NCBI RefSeq assembly: GCF_029937575.1
Contig: NZ_JAPYPS010000005.1
Coordinates: 103,463-136,749 of the forward strand
Reading direction: 5' to 3'
DNA length: 33,287 nucleotides
DNA from: Nocardioides sp.
GTDB lineage: Bacteria; Actinomycetota; Actinomycetes; Propionibacteriales; Nocardioidaceae
Position 1 is the first letter of the stretch. Each line of letters begins with the position of its first letter. A program made the translations under genes and the position numbers. The notes below the pieces were generated by a model. It saw only the letters and a list, made by a program, of their open reading frames with translations. It was not told the DNA's origin and ran no database searches. Positions 1 to 7,703 of this stretch are shown one piece after another.

Positions 1-50
1 CTAGGCTCCGCGGAGACGAGATCGACCTCTGGACGGAAGGGCGGTGACGA

Positions 51-740
51 ATGGTCGCGCTGGGCAGCGCGCGCGTGCGCGAAGCGGTGCGCCACCTGCA
101 GGAGGCGATCGCCTCCGGTCGCTGGCCCGTCAACAGCCGGATCCCCAACGAGGCCGACCTCGCCGCCGAGCTGGGGGTGGGGCGCAGCACCGTGCGCGAG
201 GCCGTGGGCAGCCTGGCCCGGCTGGGCATGCTCGAGCCGGCGCCGGGCCGGGGCACGTTCGTCCGCTCCCTCAGCCCGGTCTACGGCGTGCTCTCGGACT
301 TCGCCGGGCAGCACAGCTGGGCCGATCTGCTCGCCGTGCGGAAGGCGTTGGAGGTGCAGGCCGCCGAGCTGGCCGCCGTGCGGCGCGATCCGGGCGCAGC
401 CGAGGCGCTGCGTCAGCTGCGGGCCGCGCACGCCGCGGACGTGGAGGGCTCGGCCGGCACCGAGCGGGGTGCGGCTCCCGGACAGTTCCACTCCCTGATG
501 GTCGCGATGGCGCAGAACCGACTCCTCGAGGACCTCTATGCCGCCCTGATGAGTGCGCTGCGCTCCGGAGTCGCGGCGCACCAGGTGTGCAGTGGTCAGG
601 TCGCGGAGGTGCGCTGGGCCGAGCACGAGGCGCTCCTGGCCGCCATCGCGGTGGGCAACGGCAGCGCCGCGGCGGCGGTCGCGGCGGCGCACGCCGACCA
701 CGACCTGCGCGAGGTGAAGGGCGCGGTGGACGACGGCTGA
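51..740 (+). CDS. GntR-family transcriptional regulator, FadR/FCD subfamily
   Basis: This is a 229-residue DNA-binding regulator. The N-terminal winged helix (about residues 5-72) has the GntR pattern: RIPNEADLAAELGVGRSTVR for the recognition region, then GMLEPAPGRGTFV for the wing. The rest resembles the all-helical FCD ligand domain, with His residues at the usual metal/ligand positions (GQFHSLM near 140, AEHEALLAAI near 189, AHADHDL near 214). The Asp normally found just before the first FH is not present here. The ATG at 51 is chosen because GGAAGG lies 10 nt upstream; a GTG at 44 is in another frame. FCD regulators usually sense small organic acids and control an adjacent operon. The upstream neighbour is outside the window, so target and ligand are unknown. 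It is separated from the iron operon by a 90-nt gap containing that operon's own iron box, so I do not assign it a role there. Confidence 0.9.
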   Translation: MVALGSARVREAVRHLQEAIASGRWPVNSRIPNEADLAAELGVGRSTVREAVGSLARLGMLEPAPGRGTFVRSLSPVYGVLSDFAGQHSWADLLAVRKALEVQAAELAAVRRDPGAAEALRQLRAAHAADVEGSAGTERGAAPGQFHSLMVAMAQNRLLEDLYAALMSALRSGVAAHQVCSGQVAEVRWAEHEALLAAIAVGNGSAAAAVAAAHADHDLREVKGAVDDG

Positions 741-771
741 GTCCGCGGAGCGAGCAAAGGTCAGATGGATG

Positions 772-790
772 TTAGGCTTGCCTCACCTAT
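772..790 (+). promoter_or_regulatory. DtxR/IdeR-type iron box upstream of the siderophore operon
   Basis: The sequence TTAGGCTTGCCTCACCTAT matches 15 of 19 positions of the actinobacterial IdeR/DmdR consensus (TTAGGTTAGGCTMACCTAA). It lies 41 nt before the GTG of the substrate-binding lipoprotein. The same core AGGNTTGCCTCACC occurs twice before the fbp operon on the other strand (18337-18350 and 18362-18375). Repression by an Fe(II)-loaded DtxR-family protein is inferred from the family consensus. No promoter hexamers could be placed with confidence around it. Confidence 0.82.
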
Positions 791-830
791 TGTCCTTCTC
801 GCTGAGATCCTCTGAACCCGGGCGGATGCC

Positions 831-1889
831 GTGTACTCCCCTGATCCCTTCCCGCGCGACCTGCCGCGCCTGGCCAGCACTCCTGTACGCCGAGGCCTCG
901 GGCGTCGCCGCGCCGCCCTCCTGGCGCTCGTCCTCGCAGGCACGCTCCTCGCAGGCTGCGCCTCGGACGGCGACGCGGACGCGGCGCCGCTCGCCGGGGA
1001 GACCCGCACCGTGCGCGACGTCGACGGCGCGAGCATCGAGGTCCCGGCCGACCCGCAGCGCGTGGTCGCCCTCAGCGAGCCCACGCTCGACGGGATCCTC
1101 GCCCTGGGGGTGACGCCGGTCGGCACGATCACCGGGCGCGGGCAGAGCACGGTGCCGCACTACCTGGCCGACCTCGCCGGTGACATCCCGATCCTGGGCG
1201 GCGTCGCCCAGCCCGACTACGAGGCGATCGCCGACGTCCGTCCGGACCTGATCCTGGTCGACGGGACGAGCATCAACAACAACCCGGAGGCGATGGAGGT
1301 GCTCGGCCAGATCGCCCCCACCGTGTCCACGGGGCTGGCCGGCGGCGACTGGCGCAGCAACCTCGACCTCGTCGCGGACGCCCTCAACAGGGTCGAGGAG
1401 GGCGCGGAGGTGCAAGCCGACTACGACGCCCAGGTCGCCGCGGCGACCGAGCGGCTCGGTGCCTATGCCGAGGACACGTTCTCGGTGGTGCGCTGGCAGG
1501 GTGGCTCTGCCGCCCTCGTCCTCGAGGAGCTGCCCGCCGGGACCGCGCTGAACGACCTCGGCCTCGCTCGACCGGCTGCGCAGGATCGCCGCGGCCGCGG
1601 CCACAGCGAGCCCGTGGCGTTGGAGAACCTCGACGACATCGACGCCGACTACATGTTCTTCGGCACCCTGGGTGGCTCGTCGGTGGGCAACAACGATGCC
1701 GGTGGCTCCTCCGACGTCGGCGCCGCCGAACAGGCGCTGGCTACCGCGGTCCAGGTGCCGGGATTCGCCTCCCTCGAGGCCTACCGGGCCGACCACATCA
1801 TCCCGGTCGACGGCTCCCTGTGGACCTCGACCGGCGGGCCGCTCCTGATGAGCCGCCTCGTCGACTCCGTCCTCGAGGCCCTCGCATGA
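831..1889 (+). CDS. Iron-siderophore ABC transporter substrate-binding lipoprotein
   Basis: This 352-residue FepB/FhuD-type periplasmic-binding-protein fold captures a ferric siderophore at the outer face of the membrane. It has an Arg-rich N-terminus, a hydrophobic segment and a lipobox LLAGC with the lipidated Cys at residue 43. The mature part contains PQRVVALSEPTLDGILALG, the ADVRPDLILVDG segment and a RGHSEPVALENLDDIDADYM segment typical of actinobacterial siderophore-binding lipoproteins. The GTG at 831 is the only usable start in frame before the signal peptide; the ATG at 826 is out of frame. It is the first gene of a seven-gene run joined by overlaps, and its TGA overlaps the next ATG (ATGA). 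An iron box lies just upstream. The exact siderophore cannot be read from sequence; the esterase at the operon end points to a catecholate ester. Confidence 0.9.
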   Translation: MYSPDPFPRDLPRLASTPVRRGLGRRRAALLALVLAGTLLAGCASDGDADAAPLAGETRTVRDVDGASIEVPADPQRVVALSEPTLDGILALGVTPVGTITGRGQSTVPHYLADLAGDIPILGGVAQPDYEAIADVRPDLILVDGTSINNNPEAMEVLGQIAPTVSTGLAGGDWRSNLDLVADALNRVEEGAEVQADYDAQVAAATERLGAYAEDTFSVVRWQGGSAALVLEELPAGTALNDLGLARPAAQDRRGRGHSEPVALENLDDIDADYMFFGTLGGSSVGNNDAGGSSDVGAAEQALATAVQVPGFASLEAYRADHIIPVDGSLWTSTGGPLLMSRLVDSVLEALA

Positions 1890-3886
1890 GGATCCGGTCG
1901 TCCACTCGTGCCTCCGGGACGCGGGGTCGTTCCCTGATGGCCGGTCCCCTGATGGCCCGTTCCCTGATGGCCGGTGGCCTCGTCGCGGGCTCGGTGCTCG
2001 GCGGGGTCGCCTTGGGGTCGCCCGCGGCTGGCGCCGACGCGTGCGTCGCGGATGGCGCTGCTGCGGTGAGGATCGCGACCCCGGCCCCGGCCCTCGGCGA
2101 CACGATCGAGATCACCGGGAGCGGCTGGTGCCACCCGGAGGACGGCGGCTCGCGGATCGCGATCAAGATCGACCAGGGCGCCTACAGCCGCCCGGACTCG
2201 ACCGTGCACGCCAACCGGAGCATCTGGGCGATCGTGGACGCCGACGACGCCGACGGCTCCTTCACCACCACCCTCGAGCTGCCGGACGGCACGGAGGCGA
2301 CCTCCACGCCGGTCTTCACCGAGGAGGCGCACACCCTCCAGCTCCTCACCGGCTCCCTGAAGCCGGGAGACGTGATCCGCTCGGTGATCTCACCGGCCTT
2401 CACCGTCGGGGGAGACGACCCGGACCCCGACCCGGACCCCGACCCGGACCCGGACCCCGAGCCGGAGCCGGAGCCGGATCCGGATCCCGACCCGGAAGGC
2501 GACGTCTGCGAGCCGACCACCGATCAGGCCCAGGTCGACCTCGCCACCACGACAGCGACCCTCGGTGGCACCCTGCGCGTGAGCGGCACCGGATGGTGCC
2601 ACCCGACTGACGGCGGCTCCCGGATCGGGATCAAGATCGACGACGGTGCGATCAGCCACCTCGACACCGCGGTGCACGCCAACCAGACGATCTGGGCGAT
2701 CGTGGACGCCAGCCCCACGGACGGCACCTTCGACGTCGAGGTCCCGCTGCCGGACGGCACGGCAGCTACCTCGGCACCGGCGCTGACCACCGGTGAGCAC
2801 ACGCTGCGCTTCCTGACCGGCAGCCTGGTCGCGGGCGACACCGGTCGCTCGGTCCGGTCCGACCCGTTCGTCATCGGCCGGTACCGGCCCAACGGCGCGC
2901 CCGACCCGCTGAACCCGGCCAGCCTGCGCGCGGGCACGAAGCACGACGTACGAGCCACGCGCACCGGACGCCGGCTGGTCGTCGACCTGCCGCAGTCGGC
3001 CGCGGGCGACTGGGTCTACGCCACCGTCTACGCCGCCGACGGCTCACCGCGCGAGGTGTCTCCCCGGTGGCACCGCCTCGACGACGAGCTACGCCTCGAT
3101 CTCTCGTTGCGCGGCGCCGACCTGAGCGGTCGCGGACGCCTCGTCGTGCAGAGCGGCGACCAGGGCGACGTCGGCGCGCTCGTGGGCTGGGACGGCGTCG
3201 GCTTCGGCCAGGCGCCGACCACCGATGAGCCCGATGTGCCCGATGTGCCCGACGACGAGTCGGACGACTCGTCGGGCATCGACCCTCCGTCGACCTCGGG
3301 GACGCCCTCGGGCGCGGGCTCGCCGAGCGACCTCACGTCGGGTGCCGCGACCGGGACCACCGGCGCGGCGACCACGAGCGCCGGACTGGTCGCGCCCGAG
3401 CCCCCTGTGGCGTCGTTCGCCGACCTCGACCCCGCCGATCACGGCTCCGTGCGAGGGGAGGTCGCCGACGGCGTCCTGCGGCTCACCGTCCGTGACGCCG
3501 AGCCGGGCGCCACGCTCTTCGTCACCGTCTACGCCCCTGACGTGCTGGTGCCCGCAGGCTGGGTGACTCTCGACCGTCGTCGCTCGGTGGAGGTCGACCT
3601 CAGCGCCTGGCCGGCCGGCTACGTCGGCGTGACGGCCCAGGACCCGGACGGCGAGCTGCGCGGCTGGGCGGCGGTCGCCCTGACCGGTGCGGCCGAGCAG
3701 CAGACGCAACCGATCGCCGCGCCGGCGCCGGCCGCAGCGCCGGCCGCCGCCGCACCGGTCGAGATCACCCTCGCCTCGTCGGGCCCCTCCTGGCTGACGG
3801 CGACCGACGGGCTCCTGCTCGCGGCCGGGTCCCTCGTGCTGGCCTCCGCCTCGATGCTCAGCACCCGCCGGAAGGTGACCCCGTGA
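1886..3886 (+). CDS. Large cell-surface protein with duplicated Ig-like modules in the siderophore operon
   Basis: This is a 666-residue exported protein of no family I can name. Order: signal peptide (1-50, ending SPAAGADA); module 1 (about 51-176); a Pro-Asp/Pro-Glu linker (177-204); module 2 (about 207-332), clearly homologous to module 1; a beta-rich module A (about 345-450); an Asp/Ser/Gly/Thr linker; module B (about 525-620), related to A; an Ala-Pro linker; and a C-terminal membrane helix (about 645-661) followed by STRRKVTP. Modules 1 and 2 share GWCHPxDGGSRIxIKID and VHANxxIWAIVDA. Each has one Cys near its start (53, 208) and one in GWCHP (82, 238), suggesting a disulfide per module. 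I see no LPXTG motif, so a C-terminal membrane anchor is likely. The ATG overlaps the preceding stop by 4 nt and the stop overlaps the next GTG by 4 nt. A role as surface receptor or relay for the siderophore (or heme) is inference from this position. Confidence 0.85.
   Translation: MRIRSSTRASGTRGRSLMAGPLMARSLMAGGLVAGSVLGGVALGSPAAGADACVADGAAAVRIATPAPALGDTIEITGSGWCHPEDGGSRIAIKIDQGAYSRPDSTVHANRSIWAIVDADDADGSFTTTLELPDGTEATSTPVFTEEAHTLQLLTGSLKPGDVIRSVISPAFTVGGDDPDPDPDPDPDPDPEPEPEPDPDPDPEGDVCEPTTDQAQVDLATTTATLGGTLRVSGTGWCHPTDGGSRIGIKIDDGAISHLDTAVHANQTIWAIVDASPTDGTFDVEVPLPDGTAATSAPALTTGEHTLRFLTGSLVAGDTGRSVRSDPFVIGRYRPNGAPDPLNPASLRAGTKHDVRATRTGRRLVVDLPQSAAGDWVYATVYAADGSPREVSPRWHRLDDELRLDLSLRGADLSGRGRLVVQSGDQGDVGALVGWDGVGFGQAPTTDEPDVPDVPDDESDDSSGIDPPSTSGTPSGAGSPSDLTSGAATGTTGAATTSAGLVAPEPPVASFADLDPADHGSVRGEVADGVLRLTVRDAEPGATLFVTVYAPDVLVPAGWVTLDRRRSVEVDLSAWPAGYVGVTAQDPDGELRGWAAVALTGAAEQQTQPIAAPAPAAAPAAAAPVEITLASSGPSWLTATDGLLLAAGSLVLASASMLSTRRKVTP
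1929..1973 (+). repeat. Three 15-bp tandem repeats inside a signal-peptide coding region
   Basis: The unit is approximately GTTCCCTGATGGCCG. Copies lie at 1929-1943, 1944-1958 and 1959-1973, differing from each other at only a few positions. In the protein they encode SLMAG, PLMAR and SLMAG, at the start of the hydrophobic part of the signal peptide. A gain or loss of one unit keeps the frame and changes the signal peptide by five residues. Confidence 0.85.
2414..2497 (+). repeat. Asp-Pro/Glu-Pro dipeptide repeat linker
   Basis: Alternating GAC/GAT/GAG and CCG/CCC codons encode an acidic (DP)n-(EP)n-(DP)n stretch, residues 177-204 of the surface protein. It separates the two Ig-like modules. 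Such dipeptide repeats form stiff extended spacers in wall-spanning proteins. The DNA is locally repetitive and open to length variation in multiples of 6 bp. Confidence 0.85.
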
Positions 3887-4857
3887 ACCCCGTCAGCCCC
3901 GCCGACCCCGTGCACTGCCGAGCATCCCGCCCCGGACGTCGCAGCCACCTGGTGGCCCTGCTCATCGGGTGTGCCCTGGTCGTGACGGGCGCGCTGGTGG
4001 GACCGACAGGCACAGCGGCGTACGCCGACGCGTCCGGTCGGGCCCCGCTGGCAGCCAAGCCGTCCGGCGGCGCCGACCCCGACACCCCGGGCACGAGTGC
4101 CTCGGTCAGTCCCCGCACGCTGGAGCCGGGGGGGACCATCAGCTATCGGGTCAGCGGGTTCCCCGCCGGCGAGATCGTCAACATCAAGGTCGACGACGGC
4201 GACTTCTGCAGTCAGTCGGGCGTTCACGGTGCCTGCGTCGTCGCCCAGCAGCGGATCCCGGCGTCCGGGACCGTGACCGGCTCCCTGGTGCTCCCAGCCG
4301 ACCTGGCCCTCGGCAGCCACTGGTTGCGCTTCCTGGCGAGCGAGGAGGTCACCGACGCCGACGGCGCCTACCTCGGCGTCAAGGGCTACACTGCACGCGG
4401 CAGCTCCGACTTCACCGTCGTGGAGCCGTCCGCCCCCGCCTCCTCGGGTGGCACCGACGAGGACACGGACGGCACACCGTCGACTACCGACTCGAGCGGG
4501 TCCGCCGGCACCACGGATCCCACGACCGGCGCCCCGGCCTACCCGACCGACGCCGAGGCCGGCACGACCGACAGTGCTACGGCGGGCTCCACCGGGGCCA
4601 CGGCGCCGGAGCCCGGAGCGGTGCTGACCGCCGTACCCCCGCCGGGTGCGGCGGCGGAGGAGGGCGCCGCGTCGACCGACCAGCTCGTCGTGGCCGCCCC
4701 GCCACCGCAGGCGCAGGCCGCGGCCCCCGCCACGGCGCCGGTCGCGGCCAGCGTCACCGAGACCGGCGGCTTCCCGTACGTCGGTCTCATCGGCCTCGTG
4801 GCACTGCTCGGCCTCGCGGTGCTCGTCGTCGTGCGGGGTCGTCGGGTCCGTGGTTGA
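3883..4857 (+). CDS. Second C-terminally anchored surface protein with one Ig-like module
   Basis: This 324-residue protein starts at a GTG overlapping the previous stop (GTGA). It has a signal peptide (basic GRRSH, hydrophobic core 23-41, likely cleavage after AAYADA near 50). One beta-rich module (about 73-182) aligns with the modules of the upstream protein: EPGGTISYRVSG corresponds to LGGTLRVSGTG, IVNIKVDDGDF to IGIKIDDGAI, LALGSHWLRFLAS to TTGEHTLRFLTGS, and SSDFTVVEP to SDPFVIG. It has Cys 109 and Cys 118 with His 115 between them. A Thr/Ser/Gly/Ala-rich stalk (185-285) follows, then VTETG at 291-295, a hydrophobic helix (298-317) and RGRRVRG. That ending has the layout of a sortase sorting signal, but VTETG is not a canonical LPXTG/LAXTG, so either wall attachment or a simple membrane anchor is possible. 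Its place between binding protein and permeases suggests it delivers substrate to the transporter; function unproven. Confidence 0.82.
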   Translation: MNPVSPADPVHCRASRPGRRSHLVALLIGCALVVTGALVGPTGTAAYADASGRAPLAAKPSGGADPDTPGTSASVSPRTLEPGGTISYRVSGFPAGEIVNIKVDDGDFCSQSGVHGACVVAQQRIPASGTVTGSLVLPADLALGSHWLRFLASEEVTDADGAYLGVKGYTARGSSDFTVVEPSAPASSGGTDEDTDGTPSTTDSSGSAGTTDPTTGAPAYPTDAEAGTTDSATAGSTGATAPEPGAVLTAVPPPGAAAEEGAASTDQLVVAAPPPQAQAAAPATAPVAASVTETGGFPYVGLIGLVALLGLAVLVVVRGRRVRG

Positions 4858-5851
4858 GCGGCGTTCGCGCCGCTCGCTCCTGCTCGGCCTGGTGATCGTG
4901 CTGCTCCTCGCCGGCGTCGCGGCGAGCCTCCTGGTGGGCTCACGTGGTCTGGCTCCGGACCGGGTCTGGGAGCTGCTGTGGCATCCCGACGGGTCGCTGG
5001 AGTCGGCGGTCGTGCGAGGTCAGCGGCTGCCTCGCACCGTGCTCGGGCTCGTGGTCGGAGCCGCGCTGGGCCTGGCAGGAGCGGTGATGCAGGCGCTCAC
5101 CCGCAACCCGCTGGCCGATCCCGGGATCCTCGGCGTCAACGCCGGTGCCGCCCTCGTCGTCGTCGCCTTCGTCGCCGTGAGCGGGGTGACCGACATCGGC
5201 GCCTACGTGTGGTTCGCCCTCGCCGGCGCCGGCGCCGCTGCCGCGACCGTCTACGCCGTGGCCGGTGTCGGGCGACCCGACTCGAGCCCGGTGCGCCTGG
5301 CGCTGGCGGGCGTCGCGGTGAGTGCCGCCCTCGCGTCCCTCACGTCGGCGGTGGTGCTCGCCGACCAGGAGGCGTTCAACGAGTTCCGGTTCTGGGTCGC
5401 GGGCTCCCTGCAGGGCCGGGGCTGGTCGGAGCTCGGCGCCGTGGCGCCGTTCCTGGGTGTCGGCCTGGTGCTCGCGCTGTCGATCACCGGGGCGCTGGGC
5501 GTGCTGATGCTGGGCGAGGACACCGCCCGCGGTCTCGGTGTGAAGGTCTCGCGGGTGCGGACCCTCGCGCTCCTGGCGGTGACCGCCCTGTGCGGTGCGG
5601 CCACCGCCGCCGTCGGGCCGATCGCGTTCGTGGGGCTGGCCGTGCCGATGGTCGCCCGGGCGTTGATGGGCCACGACCTGCGCTGGATCAGTGCCTGCTC
5701 CCTGGCGCTCGGTGCGCTCTGGCTGCTGACCGCCGACGTGCTGGCGCGCGTGCTCGCGCCCGAGGAGGTCGCGGCCGGGATCGTTGCCGCGCTGGTCGGT
5801 GGACCGGTGTTCGTGCTGGTGGCGCGACGGCGACGGGTGCCGGCGCTGTGA
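4850..5851 (+). CDS. FecCD-family ferric-siderophore permease, first subunit
   Basis: This 333-residue polytopic membrane protein is one half of the transmembrane channel of a siderophore importer. Family signals include LPRTVLGLVVGAALGLAGAV, then the conserved TRNPLADPGILGVNAGA, a LGEDTARGLGV loop that contacts the ATPase, and GPIAFVGLAVPMVARALMG near the C-terminus. About ten membrane helices are visible. I start it at the GTG at 4850, which overlaps the preceding gene by 8 nt and gives a short basic N-terminus (VVERRSRRS) before helix 1. The open frame extends upstream, but only as Arg/Pro-rich sequence antisense in character to the stalk of the previous gene. It pairs with the next permease, whose GTG overlaps its stop. 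Confidence 0.92.
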   Translation: MVERRSRRSLLLGLVIVLLLAGVAASLLVGSRGLAPDRVWELLWHPDGSLESAVVRGQRLPRTVLGLVVGAALGLAGAVMQALTRNPLADPGILGVNAGAALVVVAFVAVSGVTDIGAYVWFALAGAGAAAATVYAVAGVGRPDSSPVRLALAGVAVSAALASLTSAVVLADQEAFNEFRFWVAGSLQGRGWSELGAVAPFLGVGLVLALSITGALGVLMLGEDTARGLGVKVSRVRTLALLAVTALCGAATAAVGPIAFVGLAVPMVARALMGHDLRWISACSLALGALWLLTADVLARVLAPEEVAAGIVAALVGGPVFVLVARRRRVPAL

Positions 5852-6924
5852 CCCTCCACCAGCCGGACGAGCGGCCTCGGCAGCGCCCGGGGGAGCGGTA
5901 CGTCGTCGGCCGCCGCGGCGCGTGGTCGGTGCGGTTCGGCGTGCGACCCGCCCTGGTCCTGCTCGCCGCGGGGGCCGCGAGTCTGCTGCTGGCGCTGGTC
6001 GGCCTCGTCCTCGGCGAGCTCGGCCTGAGTCTCGGCGAGGTGCTGGGCGCTCTGGGCGGGCGCTCCGACGACCGGCTGACGGCGTACTTCGTCACCGAGG
6101 TCCGGCTCCCACGTGTCGTCACCGCGATCGTCGTGGGGGCGGCGCTCGGCGTGGCCGGGTCGCTCTTCCAGAACATCACGGGCAACCCCCTGGGCAGCCC
6201 GGACATCATCGGCTTCACGACGGGTGCCGCCACCGGTGCGCTGGTCACGATCATCGTGCTCGGCGGCGACACCGCGGCCGTCGCGATCGGCGCCGTGATC
6301 GGCGGTCTCGCCACGGCCGCCGCGGTCGGCCTGCTGGTGCGGTCGACCGGGCTGACGGGGCTCCGACTGGTGCTCGTCGGTCTCGGCGTCGGCGCGACCC
6401 TGGCAGCGCTCAACACCCTGCTGCTGACCCGCGCCTCACTGGTCGCGGCGCAGACGGCGGCCCAGTGGCTGGCCGGCTCCCTCAACGCGGTGCTGTGGCC
6501 GCGCGCGACGGTGACCCTGCTCGCCGTCGCGGTGCTCCTCGTGCCCGCCGTCCTGCTCGGTCGCTCGGTGGCGATGCTCGCCCTCGGCGACGACACCGCC
6601 CACGCGTGCGGCGTCCCGGTCACCCGGGTGCGCGCAGCCGCGGCGCTGGTGGGGGTCGGCCTCGTCTCCGTGGCGACCGCGGCGACCGGGCCGATCGCGT
6701 TCGTCGCCCTCGCCGCCCCGCAGATCTCGCGCCGTCTGGCCGGGACGGCCACGTCCGGCATCGCCGGACCCGCCGTGGTGGGTGCCGCCGTCGTCCTGGG
6801 CAGCGACCTGCTGGCCCAGCACCTGTTCGCGCCGACCCAGCTCGCCGTCGGCGTCGTCACCGGCGCGCTCGGCGGCATCTACCTGATCGCCCTCGTGGCG
6901 ACCGAGACCAGGAGGTCCCGATGA
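5848..6924 (+). CDS. FecCD-family ferric-siderophore permease, second subunit
   Basis: This 358-residue protein is homologous to the preceding gene and is the second half of a heterodimeric FepD/FepG- or FhuB-like channel. Recognisable motifs are VRLPRVVTAIVVGAALGVAG, TGNPLGSPDIIGFTTGA, the cytoplasmic LGDDTAHACGVPVTRVR loop and GPIAFVALAAPQISRRLAG. A hydrophilic N-terminal extension of about 30 residues (TLHQPDERPRQRPGERYVVG) precedes the first helix. The GTG at 5848 overlaps the previous TGA (GTGA), the same coupling seen elsewhere in the operon. Two distinct permease genes argue for a siderophore system; HmuU-type heme systems usually have a single homodimeric permease. Confidence 0.93.
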   Translation: MTLHQPDERPRQRPGERYVVGRRGAWSVRFGVRPALVLLAAGAASLLLALVGLVLGELGLSLGEVLGALGGRSDDRLTAYFVTEVRLPRVVTAIVVGAALGVAGSLFQNITGNPLGSPDIIGFTTGAATGALVTIIVLGGDTAAVAIGAVIGGLATAAAVGLLVRSTGLTGLRLVLVGLGVGATLAALNTLLLTRASLVAAQTAAQWLAGSLNAVLWPRATVTLLAVAVLLVPAVLLGRSVAMLALGDDTAHACGVPVTRVRAAAALVGVGLVSVATAATGPIAFVALAAPQISRRLAGTATSGIAGPAVVGAAVVLGSDLLAQHLFAPTQLAVGVVTGALGGIYLIALVATETRRSR

Positions 6925-7703
6925 CCGGACGCATCGCCACGGCAGGCCTGACCAGCGGCTACCGCGAGCGCACGGTGATCGCCGACCTCGACGTCGTGAT
7001 CCCCGACGGGGAGCTGACCGTGATCGTCGGACCCAACGCGTGCGGCAAATCGACGCTGCTGCGCTCCTTGGCCCGGCTCCTCGAGCCGACGGCCGGGTCG
7101 GTCCTCATCGACGGCCGCGAGGTGTCGGCGTACGGCTCCAAGGAGCTCGCGCGCACCCTCGGACTGCTCCCGCAGTCGCCCACAGCGCCCCACGGCATGA
7201 ACGTCGGCGACCTGGTCGCCCGTGGGAGGTTCCCGCACCAGGGACTGCTGCGGCAGTGGTCGCGCGCGGACGAGGAGGCCGTCGTGGAGGCGTTGGAGGT
7301 CGCCGGGGTCACCGATCTCGCCGAGCGCGACCTCGACGAGCTCTCCGGCGGCCAGCGGCAACGGGTCTGGCTCGCGATGGCGCTGGCCCAGGCGACGCCG
7401 CTGCTCCTGCTCGACGAGCCCACGACGTACCTCGACCTCGCCCACCAGCTCGACGTCCTCGACCTGACCCGCAGGCTGGTCGGGGGTGGTCGCACGGTGG
7501 TGGCGGTGCTGCACGAGCTCAGCCTCGCGTTCCGCTACGCCGACCACCTCGTGGTGATGTCACAGGGCCGGATCGTCGCGACCGGAGCACCGGGCGAGGT
7601 GGTCACGGCCGGCCTCGTCGAGGAGGTGTACGGCGTGCGCTGCCGGATCATCGACGACCCGGTCACCGGGACGCCGATCGTGGTCCCGGAGCGAGCCCGA
7701 TGA
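6921..7703 (+). CDS. Siderophore ABC transporter ATP-binding protein (FepC-like)
   Basis: This 260-residue ATPase powers the importer. Walker A is GPNACGKST (about 34-42), the Q-loop is LLPQSPTAPHG, the ABC signature is LSGGQRQRVWLAMALAQ (about 138-154), Walker B is LLLLDEPTTYLD, and the H-loop His lies in VVAVLHELS. The YRERTVIADLDVVIPDGE start and the LDLAHQLDVLDL segment are typical of the FepC/FecE/FhuC group. The ATG at 6921 overlaps the permease stop (ATGA) and has GGAGG upstream at 6911. Its stop overlaps the esterase start in the same way. Confidence 0.95.
   Translation: MTGRIATAGLTSGYRERTVIADLDVVIPDGELTVIVGPNACGKSTLLRSLARLLEPTAGSVLIDGREVSAYGSKELARTLGLLPQSPTAPHGMNVGDLVARGRFPHQGLLRQWSRADEEAVVEALEVAGVTDLAERDLDELSGGQRQRVWLAMALAQATPLLLLDEPTTYLDLAHQLDVLDLTRRLVGGGRTVVAVLHELSLAFRYADHLVVMSQGRIVATGAPGEVVTAGLVEEVYGVRCRIIDDPVTGTPIVVPERAR

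Noticed and set aside
1..50. The first 50 bases as the end of a gene
   Set aside because: Too short to judge. It holds only the ribosome site GGAAGG (35-40) of the GntR gene and nothing else I can support.
44..775. A 243-codon + strand frame starting at a GTG at 44
   Set aside because: It runs out of phase with the GntR regulator, and its product is Arg/Gly/Ala low complexity, a frame-shifted shadow.
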